The notes: generated by a model from the sequence alone, not told the origin. Shown: positions 1-7,711, counted from the stretch's first letter. The stretch: 60,653 nt of DNA from an uncultured Acetatifactor sp. (GCA_947581865.1 CANPWA010000021.1:1-60653), one strand, 5' to 3'. Numbers and translations: made by a program.

Positions 1-112
1 GTGATGAGCCAGACGCCGCCAGCGATTAAGCTGACGGCGCTAATGTTATGACTGGCTACTGTGTGAAAAGTAACCATTGATAAGGAAATTATGATAAACC
101 AACGGAAAACAC

Positions 113-141
113 TTGAAACTCTAAACATATTGTGGTACATT
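113..141 (+). promoter_or_regulatory. Promoter of the antisense RNA opposite the toxin
   Basis: A TTGAAA box at 113-118 and a TACATT box at 136-141 are separated by exactly 17 bases, and a TGG triplet precedes the -10 box, giving an extended -10. Transcription would begin near 148. The toxin promoter at 498-526 on the other strand has the same TTGAAA box, spacer length and TGTGG context, so the two promoters resemble each other. Confidence 0.75.
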
Positions 142-147
142 GAACAT

Positions 148-280
148 AAAGAAGGACACCTGCTGCTAACAGGTGCCCTCTAGGAGCCCCACTCCAAAGG
201 TGGAGTATCCCAAGCGAGGCTGTTGCCTCTCAGTGAGAGGCGCCCATCCTGGTCACAACAGGGTGGGCATTATTTTTTTC
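148..280 (+). ncRNA. Candidate antisense RNA antitoxin, about 130 nt
   Basis: No convincing reading frame lies here, but the stretch folds into consecutive hairpins: CACCTG pairs with CAGGTG near 157-175, ACTCCA with TGGAGT near 190-205, GCCTCTC with GAGAGGC near 225-242, and a final stem GCCCATCCTG with CAGGGTGGGC near 242-269 followed by a run of T. The last stem and T-run form an intrinsic terminator on the plus strand. The T-run lies inside the last codons of the toxin gene on the minus strand, so the two transcripts would overlap at their 3' ends, as in the TxpA/RatA and BsrG/SR4 type I systems. The antitoxin role is inferred from this layout. Confidence 0.7.
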
Positions 281-395
281 GCTTGTGATCCTTGTCTCTG
301 TCGAGAAAGGCAAGCAACGCTATAACAAAGCTACCAAAGGCAATCAGCAAGCTGATTATCCCTATAAATACCAGGATGATATCCGCAGCAGTCAT
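270..395 (-). CDS. Putative holin-like toxin, type I toxin-antitoxin
   Basis: A 41-residue peptide that begins MTAADIILVFIGIISLLIAF and ends in a charged tail, DRDKDHKRKK. A near-perfect ribosome binding site, AGGGAGGTGA, sits seven bases before the ATG. It has one hydrophobic segment of about 25 residues and a basic C-terminus, which is the architecture of the Hol_Tox (putative holin-like toxin) family. Such peptides insert in the membrane and are normally silenced by an antisense RNA. Its own promoter is at 498-526, giving a leader of about 100 nt, a common feature of type I toxins whose translation is delayed by mRNA folding. The gene is too short for most annotation cut-offs. Family assignment is by pattern; toxicity is inferred. 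Confidence 0.8.
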   Translation of the reverse strand: MTAADIILVFIGIISLLIAFGSFVIALLAFLDRDKDHKRKK

Positions 396-497
396 AAACG
401 TCACCTCCCTTCCAACGTACTATGTACGTTTTGTATTACCGGAAATCCGGTCATTTGCTCGGGAGGCTGCCACCCCTGTCATGGGTTCCATATGGGA

Positions 498-526
498 ATA
501 CTACCACAGTTCGACAGGGATTTCAA
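498..526 (-). promoter_or_regulatory. Promoter of the holin-like toxin
   Basis: Read on the minus strand, TTGAAA (521-526) and TAGTAT (498-503) are separated by 17 bases, with TGG directly before the -10 box. This points at the toxin gene starting at 395, leaving a 5' untranslated region of about 95 nt. Confidence 0.7.
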
Positions 527-554
527 TCTGCTTTTCTTCGGTCTCTTCTTTTTG

Positions 555-578
555 TTTGCCAATGAAAATTATACTCTA
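555..578. repeat. 24-bp dispersed repeat, copy 1
   Basis: TTTGCCAATGAAAATTATAC followed by TCTA is identical to 52982-53005. Both copies follow a T-rich tract containing TCTTCTTTTT, so the similarity extends further with a variable poly-T. Copy 2 lies about 100 bp upstream of an ISLre2 transposase remnant in the same orientation, so this may be a terminal sequence of that element. The rest of 396-783 holds only the toxin leader and promoter and a GTGCTG/CAGCAC hairpin at about 583-601. Confidence 0.7.
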
Positions 579-783
579 AGTTTGCAGTGCTGTTTTGCAC
601 AGCACAAGGGCAGTTTTACCATATCCACATCCACACAGCATGGAGATATACCGCCGGGCTTACAATCTCCCTTACGGATTGCAGAATTTCTGCATTTGTA
701 GTAGAATCAATACCAAAGATCTGTATGCTGTCAGACAGTTACACCGGCTTAATGATCTATATTTATTTTGTGGGAGAAACTCT

Positions 784-1770
784 ATGAACCAGATAGACCG
801 AAATAAAATACGGAAAATGATCGTCATCATTCTGCTGCTCTTTGCGGCGGTGGGCATCGCCTCTTATTTTCACAAAAAGAATTCCATGACCTTAGATGAA
901 TATGCCAGGCTCCATTCCCAAAACGGCTCCCCGTCAAATAACGCCTCCGGCAGCCCTTCCGGAACCGGCGTTTCCAACGGCGATCCGTCGGATGACATAA
1001 CCGGCGCTTCCATGGGCGATGTGAGTGCCGGTCTCACCGGGGATGCCTCCGACGGCGACAGCACTGCCGCTTTCGGCAGTCTCACCGGAGCGCTCCTAAA
1101 CGGCGGCCCGGACGGCAAAGAAATGCTTTCCGAACGCATTACTTACAAGACTGCCAACGGCACGGACGCAGAGGGATTTTATCATGAGCCGCTGTCCGAA
1201 AATCTGCGGCGTTATATTACAGGAATCTCTTACCCGGTCACAACGGAGCAGGAACCTGCCATAACCTATGACGAACTGCGCTATGTTCATGTACTGCATT
1301 ATGATTTTGAAGGCAGCCCCACGGAGGGCGAGCTGATCTGCAATGCAGCCATCGCCGACGATCTTCTGGATATATTTTATGAACTCTATCGAAACGAATA
1401 TCAGATTGAAAAGATGAAACTGATCGACGAATATAACGGAGACGACACTGCTTCCATGGAGGACAACAACACCTCCTGTTTCAATTACCGGGTGGTGGAG
1501 GGCAGCACCTCCCTGTCCCGGCATGCCTACGGGCTTGCACTGGACATCAATCCTTTTTACAACCCCTATATCACCTATACTCCGGACGGCACACAGAATG
1601 TCTCCCCTGCGGCGGCGCAGCCCTATGCGGACAGAAACGGGAGTTTCCCCTACAAGATCGATGAAGACGACTTGTGTTATAAACTCTTTATCCAACACGG
1701 TTTTACCTGGGGCGGAAACTGGAATTCTTCCAAAGATTACCAGCATTTTCAAAAGACGCTCCAGCCCTGA
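784..1770 (+). CDS. M15-family D-Ala-D-Ala carboxypeptidase or endopeptidase
   Basis: A 328-residue secreted or membrane-anchored peptidoglycan peptidase. Residues about 10-28 are one hydrophobic segment after a KIRK basic stretch, followed by a Gly/Ser/Asp-rich linker to about residue 105. The catalytic M15 domain is at the C-terminus: SRHAYGLALDINP contains the His and Asp zinc ligands, and the closing DYQHFQK supplies the last His. That fits the VanY/CwlK-like group that trims peptide stems in the wall. I chose the ATG at 784, after GGGAGAAACTCT, because it places the membrane segment at the N-terminus; an upstream open frame from 595 lacks a ribosome site. It is convergent with the potassium genes; no clear terminator is seen between them. 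Confidence 0.82.
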   Translation: MNQIDRNKIRKMIVIILLLFAAVGIASYFHKKNSMTLDEYARLHSQNGSPSNNASGSPSGTGVSNGDPSDDITGASMGDVSAGLTGDASDGDSTAAFGSLTGALLNGGPDGKEMLSERITYKTANGTDAEGFYHEPLSENLRRYITGISYPVTTEQEPAITYDELRYVHVLHYDFEGSPTEGELICNAAIADDLLDIFYELYRNEYQIEKMKLIDEYNGDDTASMEDNNTSCFNYRVVEGSTSLSRHAYGLALDINPFYNPYITYTPDGTQNVSPAAAQPYADRNGSFPYKIDEDDLCYKLFIQHGFTWGGNWNSSKDYQHFQKTLQP

Positions 1771-1816
1771 GCCGTACGGTCTCCTTCTGCCCTCAACAGC
1801 GTCCGCCGGCATATGC

Positions 1817-2467
1817 CTATTTCAACCGGGCCAGTTTGTCGGGATTGGCTATAACGATCAGCCGCATGCCCTGTTCCAGCGGCTTTGCGGGATCGATATT
1901 GACATAGACCTGCGTTTCCTGAAGGACTGCCACAACATTGATGGCGTACTTTTTTCTGAGATTTAATTCGATCAGATTCTTACCTATCCACTCCGGTCGT
2001 ACCTCCATCTCTATCATGGACACATCCTTTGACAGTTCCACGATATCCACAAATCCGGAACTTAACAGATTTTTGGCAAGCCGGATCCCCGACTCTTCCT
2101 CGGGAAAGACGATCCGGTCCGCTCCCACCTTGCTCAGGATCTTGCAGTTCATCTCATTGGCGCACTTGGCGATCACTGTTCCCACGCCGATCTCCTTGCA
2201 CAGCATGGTCGCCATGACACTGGCTTCCAGGCTGGTCGCCATAGCGATCACCACCACGTCCACATTGGAAATGCCCAGCTTTCTGACTACCTCTGCATCG
2301 GTCACATCCGCGCATTTACAATAAGGGATCTCAGCCGAAACGGCATTGACAAGATCCTCATCCCTGTCCACCGCAAGGACCTCCGCCCCGCATTTTACCA
2401 GTTCCTTTGCCACGGCGCGTCCGTATCTTCCCAATCCAAACACCGCATAGGATTTATTCACACTCAT
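1817..2467 (-). CDS. ktrA: Ktr/Trk potassium uptake regulatory subunit (RCK domain)
   Basis: A 216-residue cytoplasmic protein with an N-terminal Rossmann-like RCK_N domain: the nucleotide-binding GLGRYG at residues 10-15 and the acidic residue of AVDRD that ends the second strand. An RCK_C domain fills the last 80 residues (from about KDVSMIEMEV). These rings bind adenine nucleotides and gate a KtrB/TrkH channel, which is encoded 26 bases upstream in the same direction, so the two genes form a typical ktrBA operon. Length matches the family (about 220). KtrA versus a TrkA half-protein cannot be separated by eye; the single RCK unit favours KtrA. Confidence 0.88.
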   Translation of the reverse strand: MSVNKSYAVFGLGRYGRAVAKELVKCGAEVLAVDRDEDLVNAVSAEIPYCKCADVTDAEVVRKLGISNVDVVVIAMATSLEASVMATMLCKEIGVGTVIAKCANEMNCKILSKVGADRIVFPEEESGIRLAKNLLSSGFVDIVELSKDVSMIEMEVRPEWIGKNLIELNLRKKYAINVVAVLQETQVYVNIDPAKPLEQGMRLIVIANPDKLARLK

Positions 2468-2493
2468 CGCATAATATTCCTTTCTGTCATATC

Positions 2494-3855
2494 TCAGCCG
2501 ACACTGATCTCCTCCGTCGGATCTTTAATGATATTGCTGATCTCCTTTCTGGTGTGGAACGCGATCACAAGGGAAATGGGACCGACTCTTCCAAAATACA
2601 TTGTGACAATGATGATCAGCCTGCCCCACACATTTAACATGGGAGTCAGATTTCTTGTCAGCCCGACCGTAGCCGTGGCGCTCACCGTCTCATACACAAT
2701 GTCCAGCGCACTGCCGTCTGTACATACCGACAGAAGCACGGAAGACAGAAACATAATGATAAACGACATACATACCACTGCCACGGCTTTGCTGACCGCC
2801 TGACGGGGGATCGTCCTCTGGAACAAAGCCGCGTCTTCCCGGTTGCTGATCGCGGCAAAGGCAAAGACAAGCAGCACTGCCACCGTGACGGTCTTGACAC
2901 CTCCCGCCGTCCCCACCGGGGAACCGCCGATAAACATCAGAAGCACCGAGACGATGGCAGAGGCATTGGTCAGATTTTGCTGGGGAATGGTCGCAAATCC
3001 CGCCGTTCTGGTTGTGACCGACTGGAACAGGGACGCCATGATCTTTTCCGGCAGGGAATACGACCGCAGCGTCAGCGGATTATTATATTCCAGGCAAAAA
3101 AAAGCGACGGTTCCCGCAAGCAGTAAAACTCCCGTCGCGGAAAGCGCTATCTTACTGTGGAGTGTCAGATCACGGAACCACTTTCTCCTGCGCCATCCTC
3201 CGTTTTTCAGGACCCTGATCACATCCCACCAGACAATGTATCCGACGCCTCCTAAAATGATCAAAAGACAGGTCACGATATTGACCACGGGATTCGTGGC
3301 ATACGCGCACAGACTATCCTCGGAAATGATATCCATACCGGCATTGCAGAAAGCGGACACGGAATTGAAAACAGAGATCCATATTCCCCTGATTCCATAT
3401 TCCGGCACAAACACTGTCATGTACGCGAGCGCACCGATCCCTTCCACCACCAGAGTGCCGAAAAGAACTTTTCGGATGAATCTTACGATCCCCGACAGGG
3501 TATTGAGGTTAAAAGAATCCTGAAGCAGCATCCGGGTGCCCATGCCGATCCTGCGGTGAAGACCGATCAACAGACCGTACAGGACCGTGATCACACCCAG
3601 CCCCCCGATCTGTATCAGAATCAGAATGACCGCCTGTCCAAAAAAACTCCAGGCGGAGACAGTGGGCACTGTCACCAGCCCTGTCACGCAGATGGCAGTG
3701 GTAGCCGTAAACAGCGCATCAATATACGGGACCGGTTCCTGACCGGCAGAACTGACCGGCAGGGCAAGCAGCAGGCTTCCCACCAGAATCGCCAGCAAAA
3801 AACTGAGCATGATCGTCTGTGTTGTGGAAAAACGGAGAGTCCATCTTGTTTTCAT
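2494..3855 (-). CDS. ktrB: Ktr/Trk potassium transporter membrane subunit
   Basis: A 453-residue polytopic protein of the TrkH/KtrB family, which imports K+ through a pore of four P-loop repeats. Selectivity-like segments are visible: TAICVTGL in repeat one, NAGMD in repeat two, TRTAGF in repeat three and ATVGLTR in repeat four. Three ATGs lie in tandem at the start; AGAGGA is placed seven bases before the third (3855), which I use, giving MKTRWTLRF. An upstream in-frame ATG at 3876 would add MPSEDMM. Its partner ktrA follows directly. A TGATATAAT extended -10 at 3897-3902 suggests a separate promoter from the lar genes. Confidence 0.88.
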   Translation of the reverse strand: MKTRWTLRFSTTQTIMLSFLLAILVGSLLLALPVSSAGQEPVPYIDALFTATTAICVTGLVTVPTVSAWSFFGQAVILILIQIGGLGVITVLYGLLIGLHRRIGMGTRMLLQDSFNLNTLSGIVRFIRKVLFGTLVVEGIGALAYMTVFVPEYGIRGIWISVFNSVSAFCNAGMDIISEDSLCAYATNPVVNIVTCLLIILGGVGYIVWWDVIRVLKNGGWRRRKWFRDLTLHSKIALSATGVLLLAGTVAFFCLEYNNPLTLRSYSLPEKIMASLFQSVTTRTAGFATIPQQNLTNASAIVSVLLMFIGGSPVGTAGGVKTVTVAVLLVFAFAAISNREDAALFQRTIPRQAVSKAVAVVCMSFIIMFLSSVLLSVCTDGSALDIVYETVSATATVGLTRNLTPMLNVWGRLIIIVTMYFGRVGPISLVIAFHTRKEISNIIKDPTEEISVG

Positions 3856-3896
3856 CATCATATCCTCTGAGGGCATTTTCTGCCGGGAATAAAGTC

Positions 3897-3902
3897 ATTA
3901 TA
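3897..3902 (-). promoter_or_regulatory. Likely -10 element of the ktrBA promoter
   Basis: On the minus strand TATAAT is preceded by TGA, an extended -10. No good -35 box lies 17 bases upstream, so strength is uncertain. It separates the potassium genes from larE, which ends at 3950. The hairpin GTCTG/CAGAC overlapping the larE stop and followed by seven T (about 3932-3962) may terminate the upstream operon. Confidence 0.5.
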
Positions 3903-3949
3903 TCATATTTTCCCGGAGGGGAAAGAGTCTTTTAAAAAAATGTCTGCCC

Positions 3950-4762
3950 TCACACTTTCAGACCACGGTTCATGCTTCCCGTCTGATAACCGCCCAGATC
4001 CAGCGTGACATAGAGAAAGCCAAGCTCATGAAGATATTGGTTGATCTGGAAAGCAATACCGGGCTGAAGGATTTTGTCAAATTCGGAGGGCAGGATCTCT
4101 ATGCGCGCCATCGTTCCGTGCATGCGCACCCTGACCTGGCGGAAGCCCAGATCGAGCAGTCTCTGCTCCGCCCGGTCCACCATGGACAGTTTTTCCTCCG
4201 TAATCTCCTCCCCATATACGAAACGCGATGCCAGGCAGGCAAAAGACGGCTTATCCCAGGAAGCCAGCCCCATCTCCCTGGAAAGCTGACGGATCTCTTC
4301 CTTTGACAGCCCTGCCTCGCGCAGAGGGCTTTTGATATCCAATTCCGCCACTGCCATCATCCCGGGGCGATAGTCTCCGCTGTCATCCATATTGGATCCC
4401 TCCGCCACATAACGGATGCCCTGTTCTGCCGCGATACGCTTTATTGTGGAAAACAGATCCCTCTTGCACAGATAACAGCGGTCGGGTTGATTTCGACGGA
4501 ATCCCTCAATGGATAATTCCCGGGACTCCACAACGATCTGCCTGATCTTTTCCGTCTCGCAGAAACGCTCCGCTTCACAAAATTCTCTCCGGGGAAAAGA
4601 GCAGGAGCGGGCAGTCACGGCGATCACCCTGTCTCCCAGAACCTCCTTCGCCACCTTTAATAGAAACGTGGAATCCACCCCTGCCGAAAAAGCTACCGCC
4701 ACGCTGCCCAGTTCCTGAAAATATGCCTCCAGGCGGCTTTTTTTTGCATGCAGTTCCTCCAT
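3950..4762 (-). CDS. larE: LarE, sacrificial sulfur transferase of nickel-pincer cofactor synthesis
   Basis: A 270-residue protein of the adenine nucleotide alpha-hydrolase fold. The PP-loop AFSAGVDSTFLLK is at residues 24-36, where LarE activates its pyridinium substrate with AMP. PSFACLASR carries a cysteine in the region where the Lactobacillus plantarum enzyme donates its own sulfur, leaving dehydroalanine; a CYLC pair is also present. The product is the thiocarboxylated precursor into which LarC inserts nickel. It is third in the larB-larC-larE order, 19 bases after larC. Length is normal. Confidence 0.92.
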   Translation of the reverse strand: MEELHAKKSRLEAYFQELGSVAVAFSAGVDSTFLLKVAKEVLGDRVIAVTARSCSFPRREFCEAERFCETEKIRQIVVESRELSIEGFRRNQPDRCYLCKRDLFSTIKRIAAEQGIRYVAEGSNMDDSGDYRPGMMAVAELDIKSPLREAGLSKEEIRQLSREMGLASWDKPSFACLASRFVYGEEITEEKLSMVDRAEQRLLDLGFRQVRVRMHGTMARIEILPSEFDKILQPGIAFQINQYLHELGFLYVTLDLGGYQTGSMNRGLKV

Positions 4763-4781
4763 ATCCCAACCCTTTTTCCTT

Positions 4782-5975
4782 TCATGTTTCGTGTGACCGA
4801 AGATACGCTTCCGTCTCTTCCAGACTCAGATTCCGCTCTCTGGCAATACGGGCAAGATCCTCGTATTCATATTTGGACCGGGTGACGCCGTAACCGGAGG
4901 AGATCTTTTTGCGCACCTCTCCGTAAGGCGTCCTGACCGTTTCCATTCTGCGCTCCAGGACATATCTCCTTGTCATGGTCTCCCGCACACCGATGGTGGA
5001 CGTATGGCAGAACAGCAGACCGATCATCCTCTCTTTGTCCTGCTCCCTGCACATTACACGCAGCAGCGTACCGGGACGGGATTTCTTCATGCCGACAGGC
5101 ACAGTATACACCTCCAGCGCCCCGCCGTCAAACAGCCGCTCCATCGCGTAACCGACAGCCTCCGCCGTCATATCATCCACATTACAGGACAACTCCAGAA
5201 CAAAATCCCTGCCGTCCTCCCCTTCTCCCAGCATGGCCCGCAGGCAGTTTGCCCTGGGGAGATCCATTTTCCCCATTCCGTATCCGACCGCCTGGGTTTT
5301 CATCAGGGGCATCCCGCCAAAACGCGTGACAAAATACCGCAGGAGCGCAGCGCCGGTGGGCGTACAGAGTTCCCCCCGGACCTCCCCTCCGTATATGGGA
5401 ATGTCCTTCAGCAGCCAGGCGGTGGCAGGAGCCGGAACCGGAAGGATCCCATGGGCGCACCTGACTTGTCCGCTTCCTACATGGACGGGTGATGCCACCA
5501 CCTCGTCAGGGGCAATTTCGTTCATCAAAAGGCAGACCGCCGTAATATCGGCTATGGCATCCAGCGTCCCCACTTCATGGAAATGGATCTGGGATATCTC
5601 TTTCCCATGCACCTGACCTTCCGCCTCCGCAAGCAGCCTGTAAACGGCAAGGACATCCTCCCGCACCTTCGCAGGCAGGTCCAGCCCTGACACAATGTGT
5701 TCTATTTCATGCAGCCCGCTGTGATGATGCCCCTGCCCTTCCTCCTGCATATGACAATGGGTCTCATCCTCTTCCTTTCCGCGGACTGTGACGGAAAAAT
5801 GTGTGCCTGTGATCCCGCATCTGACCGCCCGCTCCCGGCACATCCGAACCCCCGGAATTCCCAACGCATTCAGTTTCGCTACAAAATCATCGGGCGAAGG
5901 CAGCAGTTCCGTCAGCGCCGCCGCCAGCATATCCCCCGCCGCACCCATTCCGCAATCCATATATAATATTTTCAT
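4782..5975 (-). CDS. larC: LarC, nickel insertion into the pincer cofactor
   Basis: A 397-residue full-length LarC (DUF111 family), which uses CTP to insert nickel into the thiocarboxylated pyridinium made by LarB and LarE. A His-rich stretch, HCHMQEE followed by HHHSGLHEIEH, lies around residues 73-92 and is the expected metal-handling region; IHFHEVGTLD and the C-terminal NVDDMTAEAVGYA are family motifs. The start overlaps the larB stop by four bases, implying translational coupling. In L. plantarum the protein is made through a programmed frameshift between two frames; here one uninterrupted frame encodes the whole protein. Confidence 0.93.
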   Translation of the reverse strand: MKILYMDCGMGAAGDMLAAALTELLPSPDDFVAKLNALGIPGVRMCRERAVRCGITGTHFSVTVRGKEEDETHCHMQEEGQGHHHSGLHEIEHIVSGLDLPAKVREDVLAVYRLLAEAEGQVHGKEISQIHFHEVGTLDAIADITAVCLLMNEIAPDEVVASPVHVGSGQVRCAHGILPVPAPATAWLLKDIPIYGGEVRGELCTPTGAALLRYFVTRFGGMPLMKTQAVGYGMGKMDLPRANCLRAMLGEGEDGRDFVLELSCNVDDMTAEAVGYAMERLFDGGALEVYTVPVGMKKSRPGTLLRVMCREQDKERMIGLLFCHTSTIGVRETMTRRYVLERRMETVRTPYGEVRKKISSGYGVTRSKYEYEDLARIARERNLSLEETEAYLRSHET

Positions 5976-6733
5976 CGCGTTGTCTTTCCCTCCATATGGT
6001 TGATCATGCTTGCCAGATATCCTGCCCCGAAACCGTTGTCGATATTGACTACGGAAACTCCGCTGGCGCAGGAATTGAGCATGGACAGTAAAGCGGACAG
6101 CCCCCGGAAAGAGGCGCCATATCCCACACTGGTAGGCACCGCGATCACAGGGCAGTCGGCAAGCCCCCCGATCACACTGGCGAGGGCGCCTTCCATACCG
6201 GCAATGGCAATGATCACGCTGGCGCTCATGAGCTCCTCCTTGTGTGCCAAAAGACGGTGCAGCCCCGCCACGCCCACGTCATACAGACGTGTCACGTCAT
6301 TGCCGAGAACCTGTGCGGTGAGCGCCGCCTCCTCGGCAACCGGAATGTCGCTTGTTCCGCCGGTAGCGATCACAATGGTACCGATCCCATCGGGCACAGG
6401 CATATCCCCAACGATTCCGATCCGGGCGGTTTCTTCATAGGTCAGAGGATGCACCTCTGCGATCCTGCGGTAATCTTCCCGCGAAATGCGGGTGAGCAGG
6501 ATGCGTTCCTGCCCGTTTTTTTTCATGGTATCGATAATCCCTATCATCTGTTCCGGAGTCTTGCCCTCGCCGTAGATCACCTCGGGCACTCCCTGTCTCA
6601 GCTTCCGGTGCAGATCCACCTTGGCAAATCCGATATCTTCATAGGGCTGTGTCTTCAGCCTTAATAACGCGTCCTCCACGGAAAGCGCGCCGCTCCGCAC
6701 GGCTTCCAGGATCTGTTTTGTCTCATAATTCAT
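5972..6733 (-). CDS. larB: LarB, pyridinium biscarboxylic acid synthase
   Basis: A 253-residue protein whose C-terminal two thirds resemble the PurE class: IGIVGDM, ATGGTSDIPVA, IAGMEGALASVIGGL and VIAVPTSVGYG are visible in order. LarB carboxylates and hydrolyses nicotinic acid adenine dinucleotide to begin nickel-pincer cofactor synthesis. AAGGAG precedes the start. It follows two small membrane protein genes and is translationally coupled to larC. No lactate racemase (larA) lies in the window, so the cofactor must serve an enzyme encoded elsewhere. Confidence 0.93.
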   Translation of the reverse strand: MNYETKQILEAVRSGALSVEDALLRLKTQPYEDIGFAKVDLHRKLRQGVPEVIYGEGKTPEQMIGIIDTMKKNGQERILLTRISREDYRRIAEVHPLTYEETARIGIVGDMPVPDGIGTIVIATGGTSDIPVAEEAALTAQVLGNDVTRLYDVGVAGLHRLLAHKEELMSASVIIAIAGMEGALASVIGGLADCPVIAVPTSVGYGASFRGLSALLSMLNSCASGVSVVNIDNGFGAGYLASMINHMEGKTTR

Positions 6734-6771
6734 CCCTATACTCCTTGTGCCTGCAGGAATAGGAACGTCAG

Positions 6772-7098
6772 TCAGCCCTTTTTGACGCCTCTTCCTGTCA
6801 GCATATCTTTGATCACACCCCTGGGATCTTTGATCAGCAGGATCACCACCCAGATGACCAATCCCAGCGCAACCGCGGACAGCCCCAGGAAAAGATCATT
6901 GAGCATCTCCGCCGGCGCAGGAGAAAAATACTCCGCGCCGGTGCGGACATACGCAAATACGGCATCCACAAACCACATCAGGGAAGCTCCCCAGTATATC
7001 CAGCAGAGCGTACCCACCCGCATCTTATCGTCCGGTGCATTTTTGTACCAGATCACCGTACAGACAATGGCGGCGTAGACCGTGACCAACAATGTCAT
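6772..7098 (-). CDS. Small membrane protein of the lar operon, unknown function
   Basis: A 108-residue protein with about three hydrophobic segments (residues 1-17, 28-50, 68-90) and a basic C-terminal tail ending KDMLTGRGVKKG. It starts two bases after the stop of 7101-7475, with a GGGGGTG ribosome site inside that gene, and larB follows after 38 bases. I do not recognise the family. Tight packing in front of larB suggests a membrane partner for nickel or precursor handling, but no metal motif is evident in this protein. Confidence 0.7.
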   Translation of the reverse strand: MTLLVTVYAAIVCTVIWYKNAPDDKMRVGTLCWIYWGASLMWFVDAVFAYVRTGAEYFSPAPAEMLNDLFLGLSAVALGLVIWVVILLIKDPRGVIKDMLTGRGVKKG

Positions 7099-7100
7099 TC

Positions 7101-7475
7101 CTACACCCCCTGGTCCTCTGCGGGCCGGGCTGCCCCCGCGCTCTTTTCCAGCCGGGAAACCACTGCGAGCATTCCCGCCCAGACTGCGGTGACTAAAACT
7201 GCCATCGCAACGCCCGCAGTGGACATCTCCCGCAGCATTGCCGCCGCGTCAACGGGATTGGATGCGGCTGTCAGAAACGGAAACCAAGGCGTAACCTCCC
7301 CATGCCATACATGTTCAAAGGCAAGCAGGGCAGAACCCCCCAAAAGCATTTTGTTCAGCCAGCCAAGCTTTCGTGAGAAAGGGATCTTTCCCGTCTCCCC
7401 CTCATGAGCTTTCATCTGATCTGTAGTCACTGTGGTGATGACAGCCTCCGCTGCCGGTACAAGAAAACAAGCCAT
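7101..7475 (-). CDS. Small membrane protein leading the lar operon, unknown function
   Basis: A 124-residue protein beginning MACFLVPAAEAVITTV, with hydrophobic segments near residues 1-16, 45-55 and 88-108. Between them lies FEHVWHGEVTPWFPF, whose two histidines and a glutamate could bind a metal. It is the first gene after the lar leader RNA and is preceded by TAGGAGG. The pair with 6772-7098 looks like a two-subunit membrane unit. Function is unknown; nickel transport or a membrane anchor for cofactor synthesis is only a guess from context. Confidence 0.72.
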   Translation of the reverse strand: MACFLVPAAEAVITTVTTDQMKAHEGETGKIPFSRKLGWLNKMLLGGSALLAFEHVWHGEVTPWFPFLTAASNPVDAAAMLREMSTAGVAMAVLVTAVWAGMLAVVSRLEKSAGAARPAEDQGV

Positions 7476-7665
7476 TTTTTCGTCCTCCTATAATGATATT
7501 CTGATGATTCCGCATACCTTTTTACACATAAAAAGGCACACGCCATCTCTCCTCAGAGAAAACGTATACCTTCCTAGTATACATATGCCGACGGTGAAAA
7601 ACAGCATAAACAACACTTCTGTGTCTTTGCAAAGGCTTCCTGCCTCCGCCGTCCGTTTTTCACAT
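7476..7665 (-). promoter_or_regulatory. Structured 190-nt leader of the lar operon, riboswitch candidate
   Basis: The leader begins two bases before a 9-bp closing stem, GTGAAAAAC (7655-7663) pairing with GTTTTTCAC (7594-7602), which encloses 52 nt with at least two inner hairpins (GGC/GCC and ACAC/GTGT). It is followed by GTATAC/GTATAC (7564-7582) and an 8-bp hairpin, CCTTTTTA/TAAAAAGG (7517-7536), before the TAGGAGG site. A closing stem at the very 5' end with an inner multi-branch is the layout of ligand-binding leaders. No U-run terminator is seen, so control would be translational. I could not match it to a named class. Confidence 0.55.
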
Positions 7666-7671
7666 GTGCTG

Positions 7672-7700
7672 ATTATATCATATCCTGATGCAGATGGCAA
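7672..7700 (-). promoter_or_regulatory. Promoter of the lar operon
   Basis: TTGCCA (7695-7700) and TATAAT (7672-7677) on the minus strand are separated by 17 bases, with TGA before the -10 box. The start site would fall near 7665. It lies just downstream of the stop codon of the DUF3842 gene (7712). Confidence 0.82.
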
Positions 7701-7711
7701 GCGGGGCCGCC

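Noticed and set aside
1..77. Open frame on the minus strand running off the left edge (MVTFHTVASHN...)
   Set aside because: No ribosome site, only 25 codons visible and no family resemblance; the plus-strand hairpin GCCGCCAGC/GCTGACGGC may explain the sequence pattern.
3232..3360. Long plus-strand frames opposite ktrB, carB, lar and ribosomal genes
   Set aside because: These are antisense shadows of highly coding-biased genes; none has a ribosome site and matching family motifs.
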